From contig NZ_JAPVBJ010000001.1 in NCBI RefSeq assembly GCF_026967985.1, forward strand, positions 613,493 through 677,492: 64,000 nt of DNA, written 5' to 3'. How positions within the stretch are numbered: position 1 is the stretch's first letter; each line of letters begins with the position of its first letter. Positions 50,733 through 58,988 of this stretch are shown here, piece by piece. The position numbers and the translations under genes were made by a program. The notes under the pieces were generated by a model. The model made no database searches. It was not told the DNA's origin and saw nothing but the letters and a program-made list of their open reading frames with translations. The DNA comes from Modestobacter sp. VKM Ac-2984. Its GTDB lineage: Bacteria; Actinomycetota; Actinomycetes; Mycobacteriales; Geodermatophilaceae.

Positions 50733-51085
50733 CGCCCCTCCCCCGGCCCCGCGACGAGGCGCTCGGCGCGGTGCGCGCCGAACTCCACCAGCAGGACCCC
50801 GGCGACGATCACCGCGAAGCCGAGGCCCATCAGCGGGGTCAGCGCCTCACCGAACAGGAAGGCGGCGGCGACGGCCGTGAGCATCACCCCGCTGGCACCC
50901 CAGATGCCGTAGGCGACCCCGATGGCCATCCCCCGGCGCAGCGTGCCGGCCAGGAGGAGGAACGAGGCGACGTAGCCCACGACCACGGGCAGGTACCAGG
51001 CCGCCTGCTCGACGGCCGCCCGCAGGGCGAGCGTGGCGGCGACCTCGACGACGATCGCCCCGGCCAGCCACAGCCACCGGTTCAC
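50729..51085 (-). CDS. SMR-family efflux protein, first of a pair
   Basis: About 118 residues: NRWLWLAGAIVVEVAATLALRAAVEQAAW (with the membrane Glu), LLAGTLRRGMAIGVAYGIWGASGV and GLGFAVIVAGVLLVEFGAHRAERL, with a slightly longer C-terminal tail than its partner. The GTG at 51085 precedes the first helix directly. Translationally coupled to the second SMR gene (50412-50732), so a heteromeric pump is likely. It is divergent from the DUF1353 gene. Confidence 0.88.
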   Translation of the reverse strand: MNRWLWLAGAIVVEVAATLALRAAVEQAAWYLPVVVGYVASFLLLAGTLRRGMAIGVAYGIWGASGVMLTAVAAAFLFGEALTPLMGLGFAVIVAGVLLVEFGAHRAERLVAGPGEGR

Positions 51086-51220
51086 CAGGCCCCCTGTCTC
51101 GATCGCCGGAACGGTCCGCCGGCCCCACCCTGGCGCCGTCCGCCCACCCCACCTTCCCGCCCGGACCGCCGATCGGCGTGGGCGGGTGTCGGGGACGGCG
51201 ACCGGGGGGATCCTGCGGCG

Positions 51221-51763
51221 GTGCCCTTCGACTCCCTCGCCCTGACCGTGCGCCGGGCCACCGACACCTCGTGGGAGGTCCTGGCGCCGCTGGTCTACCG
51301 CGGCGACCGGGACACCTTCGTCGTCCCGTCCGGCTTCCGGACCGACTTCGCCTCGGTGCCCCGCGTCGTGGTCTGGCTCTTCCCACGCTCCGGTCGCTAC
51401 ACCCCCGCCGCCGTCCTGCACGACTGGCTGACCGACGTCGGGGTGCCCACCGGGGTGCTCTCGGCCCGGGACGCCGACGGGGTGTTCCGGCGGGTGATGC
51501 GTGAGCTCGGGGTCCCGCCGCTGCGCCGCTGGCTGATGTGGTGCGGCGTCCGCTGGGGCGCCCTGGCCAACCCGGTGCGCCGGGCGGGCTGGTGGCTCGA
51601 CGCCCCGCGGGTGCTGGCCCTGTCGGTGGTGGCTGCACCGTTCGTCGTCCCGCCGGCGGCGGTGATCGCGGTCGCGCTGACGGTCTACCGGGCCGCGGAG
51701 TCGGCGGTCATCGCCCTGACGGAGGGTCGGGCGGAGGAGCCGGAGCACGACGTGTGGCACTGA
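51221..51763 (+). CDS. DUF1353 protein
   Basis: About 180 residues of the DUF1353 type: FVVPSGFRTDFASVPRVVVWLFPRSGRYTPAAVLHDWLT, then DADGVFRRVMRELGVPPLRRWLMWCGVRWGAL. The family is found in phages and in bacteria and has no established function. Here it is followed by about 60 hydrophobic residues (VLALSVVAAPFVVPPAAVIAVALTV) that could anchor it. I see no other phage-like gene nearby. A GGGGGGA stretch precedes the GTG, which could also be leaderless (GATCCT six bases away). Confidence 0.8.
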   Translation: MPFDSLALTVRRATDTSWEVLAPLVYRGDRDTFVVPSGFRTDFASVPRVVVWLFPRSGRYTPAAVLHDWLTDVGVPTGVLSARDADGVFRRVMRELGVPPLRRWLMWCGVRWGALANPVRRAGWWLDAPRVLALSVVAAPFVVPPAAVIAVALTVYRAAESAVIALTEGRAEEPEHDVWH

Positions 51764-51796
51764 CCGGCCCGGCGAGGGGCGTCGGAGGACGCCGCG

Positions 51797-51828
51797 GCGG
51801 CCGCGCCCCGGGATGGGGACGCGGCCGC
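51797..51828. terminator. Bidirectional terminator hairpin
   Basis: Nine-base perfect arms GCGGCCGCG and CGCGGCCGC enclose a 14-base loop. It lies between the convergent ends of the DUF1353 gene (51763) and the L,D-transpeptidase gene (51845). The long loop makes it weaker than the others listed here. Confidence 0.55.
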
Positions 51829-51844
51829 TGCGGGACGGCTCAGG

Positions 51845-53059
51845 TCAGGACAGCGCGCTGCCGGCCGTCCACTCCTTCCACGGGATGGCCCAGTCGTAGA
51901 TGTCGCCGTCGGCGGCGGTCAGCGTCCCGCCGATCGAGTTGACGACCTCGACGACGTCACCGGGCTGGGAGAAGTCGTAGAACCACTTCGCGTTCTCGGT
52001 GGCCAGGTTGATGCAGCCGTGGCTCACGTTCCGCACGCCCTGGTCGGCCAACGACCACGGGGCGGCGTGCACGAACTCGCCGTTGTTGGAGATGCGCGTC
52101 GCGTACTGGACGTCGGTGCGGTACCCACCGGGTGCGTCGACGGCCAGACCGAACGTCGAGGAGTCCATGGTGATGTCGGCGAACTTCTCCAGGACGACGT
52201 GCGCACCGTTGTGCGTCGGGTTCTCCGCGTCGCCGGCGCTCATCGGGAAGGTCTGGACGAGCTGGTCGCCGTCGTGGACGGTCAGGGTGTGGGCCGCGGC
52301 GTCGGCGACGGAGACGTGCCGCTCGCCCACGCTGAAGGAGATGGTGCGGTCCTTCTCACCCCAGACGCCCTCGCCGAAGTCGACCCCGTAGAGGTCGGCC
52401 TCCAAGGTCACCTCGCTGTCGGCCGGCCAGTAGGTGGAGGGCCGGAAGTGCACCTCGTCGTCGCGGACCCAGTTCCACACCCCGTCGGTGGGCGTGCTGC
52501 TGGTCACCAGCAGGTGGCGCTCCACCTCGGCCTGGTCGGCGACCGGCTCGTCGAAGAACACCCGGATCGGCATGCCGACCCCCACGGTCGTGCCGTCCAG
52601 CGGGCCGATGCCCGGGGTGGACAGCGTCTCCGGGGTCACCGTGGTGAAGGTCGAGGTCGCGGTGGTCTCGTCGGCGGAGGCGTTGGCGGCCGTGGCGGTC
52701 ACCGTGTAGCTCGTGCCGTAGCCGAGTTCGGTCTCCGGCGTCCAGACGACGGTCGACGGGTCGCCCGGCTCGGGCTCGACGCTGCCCGCCACCTCGGTGC
52801 CCGCGTCGTCGGCGACGGTGACGTCGTCCAGCTCACCGCTGGCGACCGTGACCTCCAGCGGGGTGATCGGTGAGACGTCGACGGCGCCGTCGGCCAGGCT
52901 CAGCGTCACCTCGGCGGGCGCCGGGGTCGGCGTGCCGGTCGGCGTCCCGGCCGCGTCGTCCGGGGAGCTGCCGGAGGACGAACCCGAGCAACCCGCCAGG
53001 ACGGCGAGCAACGCCGCGACGAGCAGTGCAGCGATCCGTCTCGCCTGCAGAGAACCCAC
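51845..53059 (-). CDS. L,D-transpeptidase lipoprotein with Ig-like domain
   Basis: About 404 residues. The lipoprotein signal peptide ends at LAVLAGC, so the protein is anchored to the outer face of the membrane. Ig-like domains follow (about 50-260), then a YkuD catalytic domain with the active-site segment HAAPWS...VSHGCINLATENAKWFYD. It makes 3-3 cross-links in peptidoglycan, as in mycobacterial LdtMt2. The GTG at 53059 follows GGGGGCAGG; a GTG at 53086 is the alternative. It ends near a hairpin that faces the DUF1353 gene. Confidence 0.93.
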   Translation of the reverse strand: MGSLQARRIAALLVAALLAVLAGCSGSSSGSSPDDAAGTPTGTPTPAPAEVTLSLADGAVDVSPITPLEVTVASGELDDVTVADDAGTEVAGSVEPEPGDPSTVVWTPETELGYGTSYTVTATAANASADETTATSTFTTVTPETLSTPGIGPLDGTTVGVGMPIRVFFDEPVADQAEVERHLLVTSSTPTDGVWNWVRDDEVHFRPSTYWPADSEVTLEADLYGVDFGEGVWGEKDRTISFSVGERHVSVADAAAHTLTVHDGDQLVQTFPMSAGDAENPTHNGAHVVLEKFADITMDSSTFGLAVDAPGGYRTDVQYATRISNNGEFVHAAPWSLADQGVRNVSHGCINLATENAKWFYDFSQPGDVVEVVNSIGGTLTAADGDIYDWAIPWKEWTAGSALS

Positions 53060-53258
53060 GAAGACCTGCCCCCAGTTCCGGTGCACGCCGACCGGGACCC
53101 TCCCGGCGGGCGTCGCGCACCGTCGCCCAGTGTCCACGCCCGAGCTGACAGTTCGTTGTCTGCCGCAACACGTGACGCGGATGACTCGACCCATCGGGCG
53201 GTGCAGCGGGATCGGCGTGTAGAGTCCTCTCCTGTTGCCCGACCACGTCGAGCGACAC

Positions 53259-53331
<73 letters not shown>

Positions 53332-53667
53332 CCTTTACAGATCGGCCCGGGCATCGCAGCCCGGACTGCACTGTCCACCCAGGCCGAGACAGCGCCTGAC
53401 CCCGTCCTCAGCCGGACGGCGCTCCGTGGGAGCCCCTCCCCGTTCGGGTGTCGGTGGTTCGGCTGCCGCCGGACAGATCACGTCCCCTCGAACCCGGCGA
53501 CGTGCCGTCGTACCGGTCGCCCTGCCCGGCTGGCCCTGACTCGGTCTGCACCGCACCGTCTCGGCCTGAGATCGGGAACCGGCGTCACCGTCTGAGTCCC
53601 GCGAGCTGCTCGGGCCCTCCCTAGCATGTGGGGCCTGGATCCACGGACCCGACCGCGGAGGAGCAAC
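53332..53667 (+). other. Non-coding stretch between tRNA-Lys and the deacetylase gene
   Basis: No gene is evident. A weak hairpin CCGGGC/GCCCGG (53347-53352, 53359-53364) could end the tRNA transcript. TAGCAT at 53622-53627 fits a -10 box for the deacetylase gene, giving a leader of about 35 bases. I see nothing else structured here. Confidence 0.5.
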
Positions 53668-55110
53668 ATGACGCAGCGCAGCGACGGCACGACCGCGAAC
53701 GGAACGAGCCAGCTCAGCCACCGCCTCCGGCTGGCCGTCACGGGGTCGCTGTCGGCGGCCGCATTGGCCCTGGGCGTCCTCCAGGCACCCTCGGCCGGGG
53801 CGACCAACTCCTGCCCCGAACCGATCCGAGCGGTGCTGGATACGACGCCCGCGACCTACGCCAACACGGTCGCACTGACCTTCGACGACGGTCCCTCGCC
53901 GCAGTGGACGCCCGAGGTGCTGGACGTGCTGCGCGCCCGCGGGGTCAAGGCGACCTTCTTCCTCATCGGCCGCAACGTCGCGGACCATCCCGAGATGGCG
54001 CGGCGGATCGTGGCCGAGGGACACCTGATCGGCAACCACACTTACACCCATCCGGACCTGACCCAGGTGCCCCCATCGGTCGAAGAAAGCCAGATGGACC
54101 GCACCACCCAGGCGATCGGCGACGCCACCGGCGTCCGCCCCTGCTTCTTCCGGGGCCCCTACGGCACCCACAACGGTGCGTCGGTGCAGTCACTGGCCTG
54201 GGAGCGCGACATGAACGTCGCCGGGTGGTCGCTGGACACCCGGGACTGGGAGGCGCCGGCGAGCCCGAGCACTGCCTTCCAGGACAGGATCGTGCAGCGG
54301 GCCACAGCACCACGGTCGTCGCACCCGATCGTCCTCATGCACGACGGGCCCCCCGGGAACTACCGGTACAACACCGCAGCTGCGCTGGACCGGATCATCA
54401 GCTACTACGCCGACCGCGGCTACGTCTTCACCGACCCGGCTGGGCAGACCTTCGCCTCGAGCGCCATCCAGAAGCGCTACAACCAACTGGGCGGGCCGGC
54501 CAGCTTCCTGGGCGCGCCGGTGACGGACGAACTTCCCACCCCGGACGGATACGGTGCGTTCACCCACTACCAGAACGGGTCGATCTACTGGTCGCCCGCC
54601 ACCGGGCCGCACTTCGTCCGCGGTGGCATCCGGGACACCTGGGCGGCACTGGGCTGGGAGAAGTCGGCGCTGGCCTACCCCACCACCGACGAGCGCCCGA
54701 CCCCGAATGCCTACGGCGCGTTCAACCACTTCCAGAACGGCTCCATCTACTGGTCCCCGGGCACCGGCGCCCACGAGGTCCGCGGCGCAATCCACGACCG
54801 GTGGGCTGAACTGGGCTATGAACAGAGCAGTCTGGGCTTTCCCACGACCAACGAGATCCCCACGAGTGCCGTCTATGGGGCCTACAACCGCTTCCAGGAC
54901 GGCTCCATCTACTGGTCCCCGGGCACCGGCGCCCACGAGGTCCGCGGCGCAATCCACGACCGGTGGGCTGAGCTGGGCTACGAACAGAGCAGTCTGGGCT
55001 TGCCCGTCAGCGGCGAGTACTCGGCGAACGGCGTCCAGCGCTCGGACTTCCAGAACGGGTACATCACGTGGACACCCGAGTCCGGAGCCGTCGTCCACGA
55101 ATCCGGGTGA
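53668..55110 (+). CDS. Secreted polysaccharide deacetylase with LGFP repeats
   Basis: About 480 residues. A signal peptide (LRLAVTGSLSAAALALGVLQ...AGA) is followed by a NodB-type deacetylase: ALTFDDGPSP, GNHTYTHPDL (the two His metal ligands), CFFRGPYGTHN and PIVLMHDGPPGNY. Four LGFP repeats follow (LGGPASFLGAPVTDE, LGWEKSALAYPTTDE, LGYEQSSLGFPTTNE, LGYEQSSLGLPVSGE). LGFP repeats bind the cell-wall arabinogalactan or peptidoglycan in Actinobacteria, so it probably deacetylates wall or extracellular glycans. The ATG follows GGAGGAGC. Repeats three and four are nearly identical in DNA. Confidence 0.93.
   Translation: MTQRSDGTTANGTSQLSHRLRLAVTGSLSAAALALGVLQAPSAGATNSCPEPIRAVLDTTPATYANTVALTFDDGPSPQWTPEVLDVLRARGVKATFFLIGRNVADHPEMARRIVAEGHLIGNHTYTHPDLTQVPPSVEESQMDRTTQAIGDATGVRPCFFRGPYGTHNGASVQSLAWERDMNVAGWSLDTRDWEAPASPSTAFQDRIVQRATAPRSSHPIVLMHDGPPGNYRYNTAAALDRIISYYADRGYVFTDPAGQTFASSAIQKRYNQLGGPASFLGAPVTDELPTPDGYGAFTHYQNGSIYWSPATGPHFVRGGIRDTWAALGWEKSALAYPTTDERPTPNAYGAFNHFQNGSIYWSPGTGAHEVRGAIHDRWAELGYEQSSLGFPTTNEIPTSAVYGAYNRFQDGSIYWSPGTGAHEVRGAIHDRWAELGYEQSSLGLPVSGEYSANGVQRSDFQNGYITWTPESGAVVHESG
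54739..54839 (+). repeat. Duplicated LGFP-repeat segment, first copy
   Basis: About 101 bases here recur 162 bases downstream (54901-55001) with only two silent differences (GAA/GAG, TAT/TAC). The unit equals 54 codons, so the reading frame is kept. It records a recent in-frame duplication of one LGFP repeat. Confidence 0.85.
54901..55001 (+). repeat. Duplicated LGFP-repeat segment, second copy
   Basis: The second copy of the segment at 54739-54839, encoding the fourth LGFP repeat. Near identity, including third codon positions, means the copies are very young or are kept alike by gene conversion. Confidence 0.85.
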
Positions 55111-55714
55111 TCTGGAGGAGGGCCCTGCCCCCGATCGGTGACGGCTCGGTGGCCTGTCCTGCACTGTTCTCTGTCGCCCCGACAGCACATGCGATCGACC
55201 AGCGGTCCCGTCCTCCGGGACGGAGCCGCTGCGTCGTCCTCAGGCTCGTGTGGGCGACTGCGGCCCAGCTCCGCTTCCCCGCCGAGGACCGCGTGCTGTC
55301 GGAGCAGCCGACTCGCTCCGCGCCGAGGTGCCGGTAGAGGTCTTCGGCTTGTGGATCGGCGCCGAACTGAAGCGCGTGCCAGCCGCTGGCTCGGGCCTGT
55401 GCCAGTGCGTCATCGAGCAACCGCCGGCCGACGCCGGTACCGATCGCCTCCGCATCGACGAACGGGTCGGCCAGCTCGCCCCGCGGGGGGCCGTCGGTGG
55501 GCGCCAGCCGCCAGGACCCGAGGGGCTCACCGCTGCGCTCCGCGATCCCCACGGAGGCCCCGTCACAGTCGGCCGGGTCGACGGTGAGGTCGGCGCGACA
55601 GGCGTCCAGGAAGTCGGCCGAGCACCCCCAGTACGCCTTGCTGCGGATGGCCAGCTCGCTGAGCAGCCCGGCCTCACCAGGGGTGGCCGGGCGCAGGAGG
55701 GTCGGCGTCGACAC
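55064..55714 (-). CDS. GNAT-family N-acetyltransferase with atypical C-terminal tail
   Basis: About 216 residues. The GNAT core is LRPATPGEAGLLSELAIRSKAYWGC, ELADPFVDAEAIGTGVGRRLLDDALAQARASGWHALQFGADPQAEDLYRHLGAERVG. The acetyl-CoA loop appears as GTGVGRRLL. After GAERVG the sequence turns into about 70 basic, low-complexity residues with no family resemblance, suggesting a lost stop codon or frameshift and read-through. The last 47 bases overlap the end of the convergent deacetylase gene. The GTG at 55714 starts the core. The substrate is unknown. Confidence 0.65.
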   Translation of the reverse strand: MSTPTLLRPATPGEAGLLSELAIRSKAYWGCSADFLDACRADLTVDPADCDGASVGIAERSGEPLGSWRLAPTDGPPRGELADPFVDAEAIGTGVGRRLLDDALAQARASGWHALQFGADPQAEDLYRHLGAERVGCSDSTRSSAGKRSWAAVAHTSLRTTQRLRPGGRDRWSIACAVGATENSAGQATEPSPIGGRALLQITRIRGRRLRTRVST

Positions 55715-55976
55715 GGGCGGAGCCTGGCACGTCCGAACCGGCCCGATCCACCGAACGTACGGGTGTGGTCCCTGCCGGGCGGCCGCGCCGGCCGGGGGCA
55801 GGGGGACGACGCAACCGCCCGGTGTTCGGGCCGGGCGCCGTCCGCGGATGGGGCGGTTCGGTGGCCATGGTCTCGACCACCGAACCTGGGGTCCTCTGTG
55901 TGCCGGCACGCAGACGCCCCTGCTCCCGTGTGCCCGTCCCCGCCCCGGCCCAACCCGAACGGCAACCGACAATCGC

Positions 55977-56714
55977 TCAGCGGGCCATCGGCCCGTCGGG
56001 TTGGAACTCCCCGGTCCGGACCAGCATCTCGGCGATGTCGCGCACCTTGCGGTTGCGCCGCATGGAGACCGCCGCCATCGCCTGGAAGGCCTGGTCGGCG
56101 GTCAGCTTGTGCCGCTCCATCAGGATGCCCTTCGCCTGGTCGATCACCGCACGGGACTCCAGTGCGACCTGCAGGTTCTCCGCCATGTGCCGGGCGCTCT
56201 GGTAGGCGTGCATGTTCGACACGGCGACGGCTGCGTACGGCGCGAACCGCACGGCGGCCGACCGCGCTTCCTCGCCGAAGCCGTGCACCTGCCGGGAGTA
56301 GATGTTCAGCGCGCCCGACATCTGGTCCTGGATCGGCAGCGGCACCGACAGCGAGCTCCCGCTGCCCCGCTCCCAGGCGACCCGGGCGTAGTCGGGCCAG
56401 CGGTCGTCCGTGCGGGCATCGTGGATCTCGACCAGCTCGCCGGTCGCGGCAGCGTGCAGGCAGGGGCCGTAGCCGCGGCCGTACTGGCTCTCGTCGAGGT
56501 CCAGGGCGAGCTTGCCGGTGTAGACCGTGGTCGTGGCCCGGTCGTTGACCAGGAGAGAGATCGAGGCCTCGATCTCACCGGGCAGGACCTGCTTGACCAG
56601 GTCGGCGACGGTCTGCAGCACCGACTCCATCGAGTGGTCGCGCAGAGCCAGGCTGCCCAGGCGCTCGAGCGCCTCGGTGGCGTCACGGGTCAGAGGTCCA
56701 TCAGAGGTGGGCAC
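55977..56714 (-). CDS. GAF and ANTAR domain RNA-binding regulator
   Basis: About 245 residues: GAF (about 20-170, YGPCLHAAATGELVEIHDARTDDRWPDY) and ANTAR (about 180-236, AVIDQAKGILMERHKLTADQAFQAMAAVSMRRNRKVRDIAEML). The presumed role is antitermination on RNA with paired hairpins, driven by a GAF ligand. Its leader mRNA can fold a small hairpin (CAGAC/GTCTG) around the GGAG ribosome site two bases before the GTG, so translation may be gated. It is divergent from a closely related gene at 57041. Confidence 0.9.
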   Translation of the reverse strand: MPTSDGPLTRDATEALERLGSLALRDHSMESVLQTVADLVKQVLPGEIEASISLLVNDRATTTVYTGKLALDLDESQYGRGYGPCLHAAATGELVEIHDARTDDRWPDYARVAWERGSGSSLSVPLPIQDQMSGALNIYSRQVHGFGEEARSAAVRFAPYAAVAVSNMHAYQSARHMAENLQVALESRAVIDQAKGILMERHKLTADQAFQAMAAVSMRRNRKVRDIAEMLVRTGEFQPDGPMAR

Positions 56715-57040
56715 GTCAGACTCCGGTCTGTAGAGCACCGGGGATGCCCCTCGGCAAGGACCCCGCGCTGAGGCCCCGCGCGCGTGCACGCCGCTGTCTG
56801 ACGCACTGACGCCCGGGCTCACCCGGACGCCGGTGTCCACCGTACCTGCCGTGGAACCCGGTCAGGGCGCTCCACCTGGGCGGTTGTCGCAGCTGGCTAT
56901 GCTCGTCCCGCCACACCGTCACACAGCCGGCGTGCGGCACGGGGTCTCGCACCCCACGACAGCTGAGCCCTGAGGAACCTGGGGCTCTTCATCGCCGGCA
57001 CGAGCGACGTCCGGTGCACATCTGACGCCGGAGTACCACC
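56715..57040. other. Intergenic region between two divergent GAF-ANTAR genes
   Basis: 326 bases with no gene. TATGCT at 56898-56903 is a possible -10 box for the rightward gene. GAGCCC/GGGCTC (56965-56970, 56982-56987) can pair around an 11-base loop in the rightward leader. A small hairpin sits just before the leftward start. These leaders deserve attention because ANTAR proteins act on RNA hairpins. Confidence 0.5.
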
Positions 57041-57766
57041 GTGACTCGCCCCATCCCCGATCCCGACGCCGACGTCGTCCAACTCGCCTTCGACGAGCTG
57101 GGTCGCATGTCCTTCGCCGCGCACTCACTGGAGTCGGTGCTGCAGAAGGTCACCGACCTGGCTGCGCAGGTCCTCCCTGGCGAACCGGTCACCTCGGTGA
57201 CCATCATCGGGGACGGCAGGCCCGCCACCCCCGCCGCGAGCCACCCCCTCGCCCGCCAGCTGGACCAGGCCCAGTACGCGCAGCACGCGGGTCCCTGCCT
57301 GGAGGCCGCCACCACCGGCCGGCTGGTCGAGGTCGTCGACACCGGCACCGACGAGCGCTGGGGCCCGTTCCCGAAGCTGGCCGCCCAGCGCGGCTGCCGG
57401 AGCATGCTGTCCTTCCCGCTGCCCCCGCAGGAGCTGATCCGCGGCGGCCTCAACGTCTACGCCCGCACTGATGCGCCCCTGGACCAGCGGTCCCGGGAGC
57501 TGGCCGCGCGCTTCGCCGCCTACGCCGTCGTCCCGGTGTCGAACATGTACCTCTACGAGACCGCCGTCGAACGCGCCGAGCACCTCCGCGCCGCCCTGGA
57601 CTCCCGGGCGGTCATCGACCAGGCCAAGGGCATCCTGATGGAGCGGCACAAGTGGCCGGCCGACCGGGCGTTCTCCGCCCTGGCCAAGCTGTCGATGGAG
57701 AGCAACACCAAGGTCCGCGACATCGCCGACCACCTGGTGCAGACCGGGGAGCTCCCCTCCGCCTGA
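57041..57766 (+). CDS. GAF and ANTAR domain RNA-binding regulator (paralogue)
   Basis: This 241-residue protein has the same layout as the divergent gene at 55977-56714: GAF (HAGPCLEAATTGRLVEVVDTGTDERWGPF) and ANTAR (AVIDQAKGILMERHKWPADRAFSALAKLSMESNTKVRDIADHL). The opening SLESVLQKVTDLAAQVLPGE mirrors SMESVLQTVADLVKQVLPGE in the partner, so the pair arose by duplication. The start is GTG after CCGGAG. It is 33 bases from the enoyl-CoA hydratase gene that follows, possibly co-transcribed. Target RNAs are unknown. Confidence 0.9.
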   Translation: MTRPIPDPDADVVQLAFDELGRMSFAAHSLESVLQKVTDLAAQVLPGEPVTSVTIIGDGRPATPAASHPLARQLDQAQYAQHAGPCLEAATTGRLVEVVDTGTDERWGPFPKLAAQRGCRSMLSFPLPPQELIRGGLNVYARTDAPLDQRSRELAARFAAYAVVPVSNMYLYETAVERAEHLRAALDSRAVIDQAKGILMERHKWPADRAFSALAKLSMESNTKVRDIADHLVQTGELPSA

Positions 57767-57798
57767 CCGGCCGGGCCCGGCGCGGGAGGATCGCGGCC

Positions 57799-58593
57799 AT
57801 GAGCGAACCGCAGCGCCGCGAGTCCGGACTGGTCACCGAGACCCGGGGGCACGTCCGCGTGCTGACCCTCGACCGCCCCGAGCGGCGCAACGCGCTGTCC
57901 ACGGCGCTGCAGGCCGACCTGGTCGACGAGCTGCTCGCCTGCGCCGAGGACGCCGACGTCCGCGCCGTCGTGGTCACCGGCAACGGCCCGGCGTTCTGCG
58001 CCGGCTTCGACCTCAAGGAGATCCGCGAACGCGACCAGCGCGGTGAGCCCTTCCGGCCGCCGATGAACCGCCCCGGCCGCACCCTGTTCGAGGTGCTGGG
58101 CGAGACCTACGTACCGGTGATCGCCGCGCTCGGCGGGCACGCGGTCGCCGGCGGGTTCGAGCTCGCGCTGGCGTGCGACATCCGGATCGCCGCGCCCGGG
58201 ATCAAGCTCGGCCTGCCGGAGGCGACGATCGGGATGGGCGCCAACTACGGCTCGGTGGTGCTGCCCAAGCGGATCCCGACCGGCATCGCGCTGGAGATGC
58301 TGTTCACCGGGGAGTACGTGACCAGCGAGGACGCCGCCCGGTGGGGGCTGGTCAACCGCGTCGTCCCGGTGGAGGAGGTGCTGCCCGCCGCCCTGGCCCT
58401 CGCCGCGCGGATCGCGGCCAACGCCCCGCTGTCGGTGCGCCGGATGAAGGAGACCGCGGTCAAGGGGCTCGAGCTGCCGCTGGCCGCGGCGCTGCGGCTG
58501 GACGTCGGCCCGAACCCCTACCTGAGCGAGGACCGGCGCGAGGGGATCGCCGCGTACCTGGAGAAGCGCCCGCCGCAGTGGTCAGGGCGGTGA
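57799..58593 (+). CDS. Enoyl-CoA hydratase/isomerase (crotonase family)
   Basis: About 264 residues with the crotonase fold: VLTLDRPERRNALSTALQADLVDEL, VVTGNGPAFCAGFDLKEI (oxyanion loop), then GHAVAGGFELALACDIRIAAPGIKLGLPEATIGM and a C-terminal helix. One of the usual catalytic glutamates falls in PEATIGM. The enzyme acts on acyl-CoA substrates; hydratase, isomerase and decarboxylase relatives cannot be told apart here. An AGGAGGAT-like site precedes the ATG. A DUF-like helical gene follows within 20 bases. Confidence 0.88.
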   Translation: MSEPQRRESGLVTETRGHVRVLTLDRPERRNALSTALQADLVDELLACAEDADVRAVVVTGNGPAFCAGFDLKEIRERDQRGEPFRPPMNRPGRTLFEVLGETYVPVIAALGGHAVAGGFELALACDIRIAAPGIKLGLPEATIGMGANYGSVVLPKRIPTGIALEMLFTGEYVTSEDAARWGLVNRVVPVEEVLPAALALAARIAANAPLSVRRMKETAVKGLELPLAAALRLDVGPNPYLSEDRREGIAAYLEKRPPQWSGR

Positions 58594-58613
58594 CTCCCAG
58601 GGACAGTGGAGGG

Positions 58614-58985
58614 GTGACCGCACCGTCTGAGACCCCCGCCGACACCGGCGCCCGCCGCGCCGACGAGTACCTGCAGCTGCTGGCCGACGACCGGCCCGAG
58701 GACGCCGAGGCGCTCCTGGCCGGCCTGACCGACGTCCGCGAACTGGTCTTCCTGGGCGCGAGCCTCACCACCCGGGCCCGCCGTACCGGGCGCACGCTGC
58801 CCACGGCGATGCGCGCCCAGGCCAGCGCCCGCCAGGTGCTGTTGGGCCAGCTGCGCGACCGCAACCGGTTCGACGTCGACGGGCTGCGCACCTGGCTGCG
58901 GGAGGCCGCCGCAGAGGTGCAGACCGTGGAGCGGCTGGCCGAGGCGGCCCGGCAGCGACTGGGCGACCAGGCCTCCGCCGGCTGA
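58614..58985 (+). CDS. Small helical protein of unknown function
   Basis: About 123 residues, largely alpha-helical and Arg/Ala/Glu-rich (DEYLQLLADDRPEDAEALLAGL, TTRARRTGRTLPTAMRAQASARQVLLGQL). There is no membrane span or recognised motif. A GTGGAGGG ribosome site precedes the GTG at 58614. It follows the enoyl-CoA hydratase by 20 bases and is probably co-transcribed, but no functional link is evident. It is convergent with the MFS gene, three bases apart. Confidence 0.6.
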   Translation: MTAPSETPADTGARRADEYLQLLADDRPEDAEALLAGLTDVRELVFLGASLTTRARRTGRTLPTAMRAQASARQVLLGQLRDRNRFDVDGLRTWLREAAAEVQTVERLAEAARQRLGDQASAG

Positions 58986-58988
58986 ACC

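Noticed and set aside
51221-51763. Prophage remnant suggested by DUF1353
   Set aside because: No integrase, portal, terminase or other phage gene and no shift in composition nearby; DUF1353 also occurs in ordinary chromosomes.
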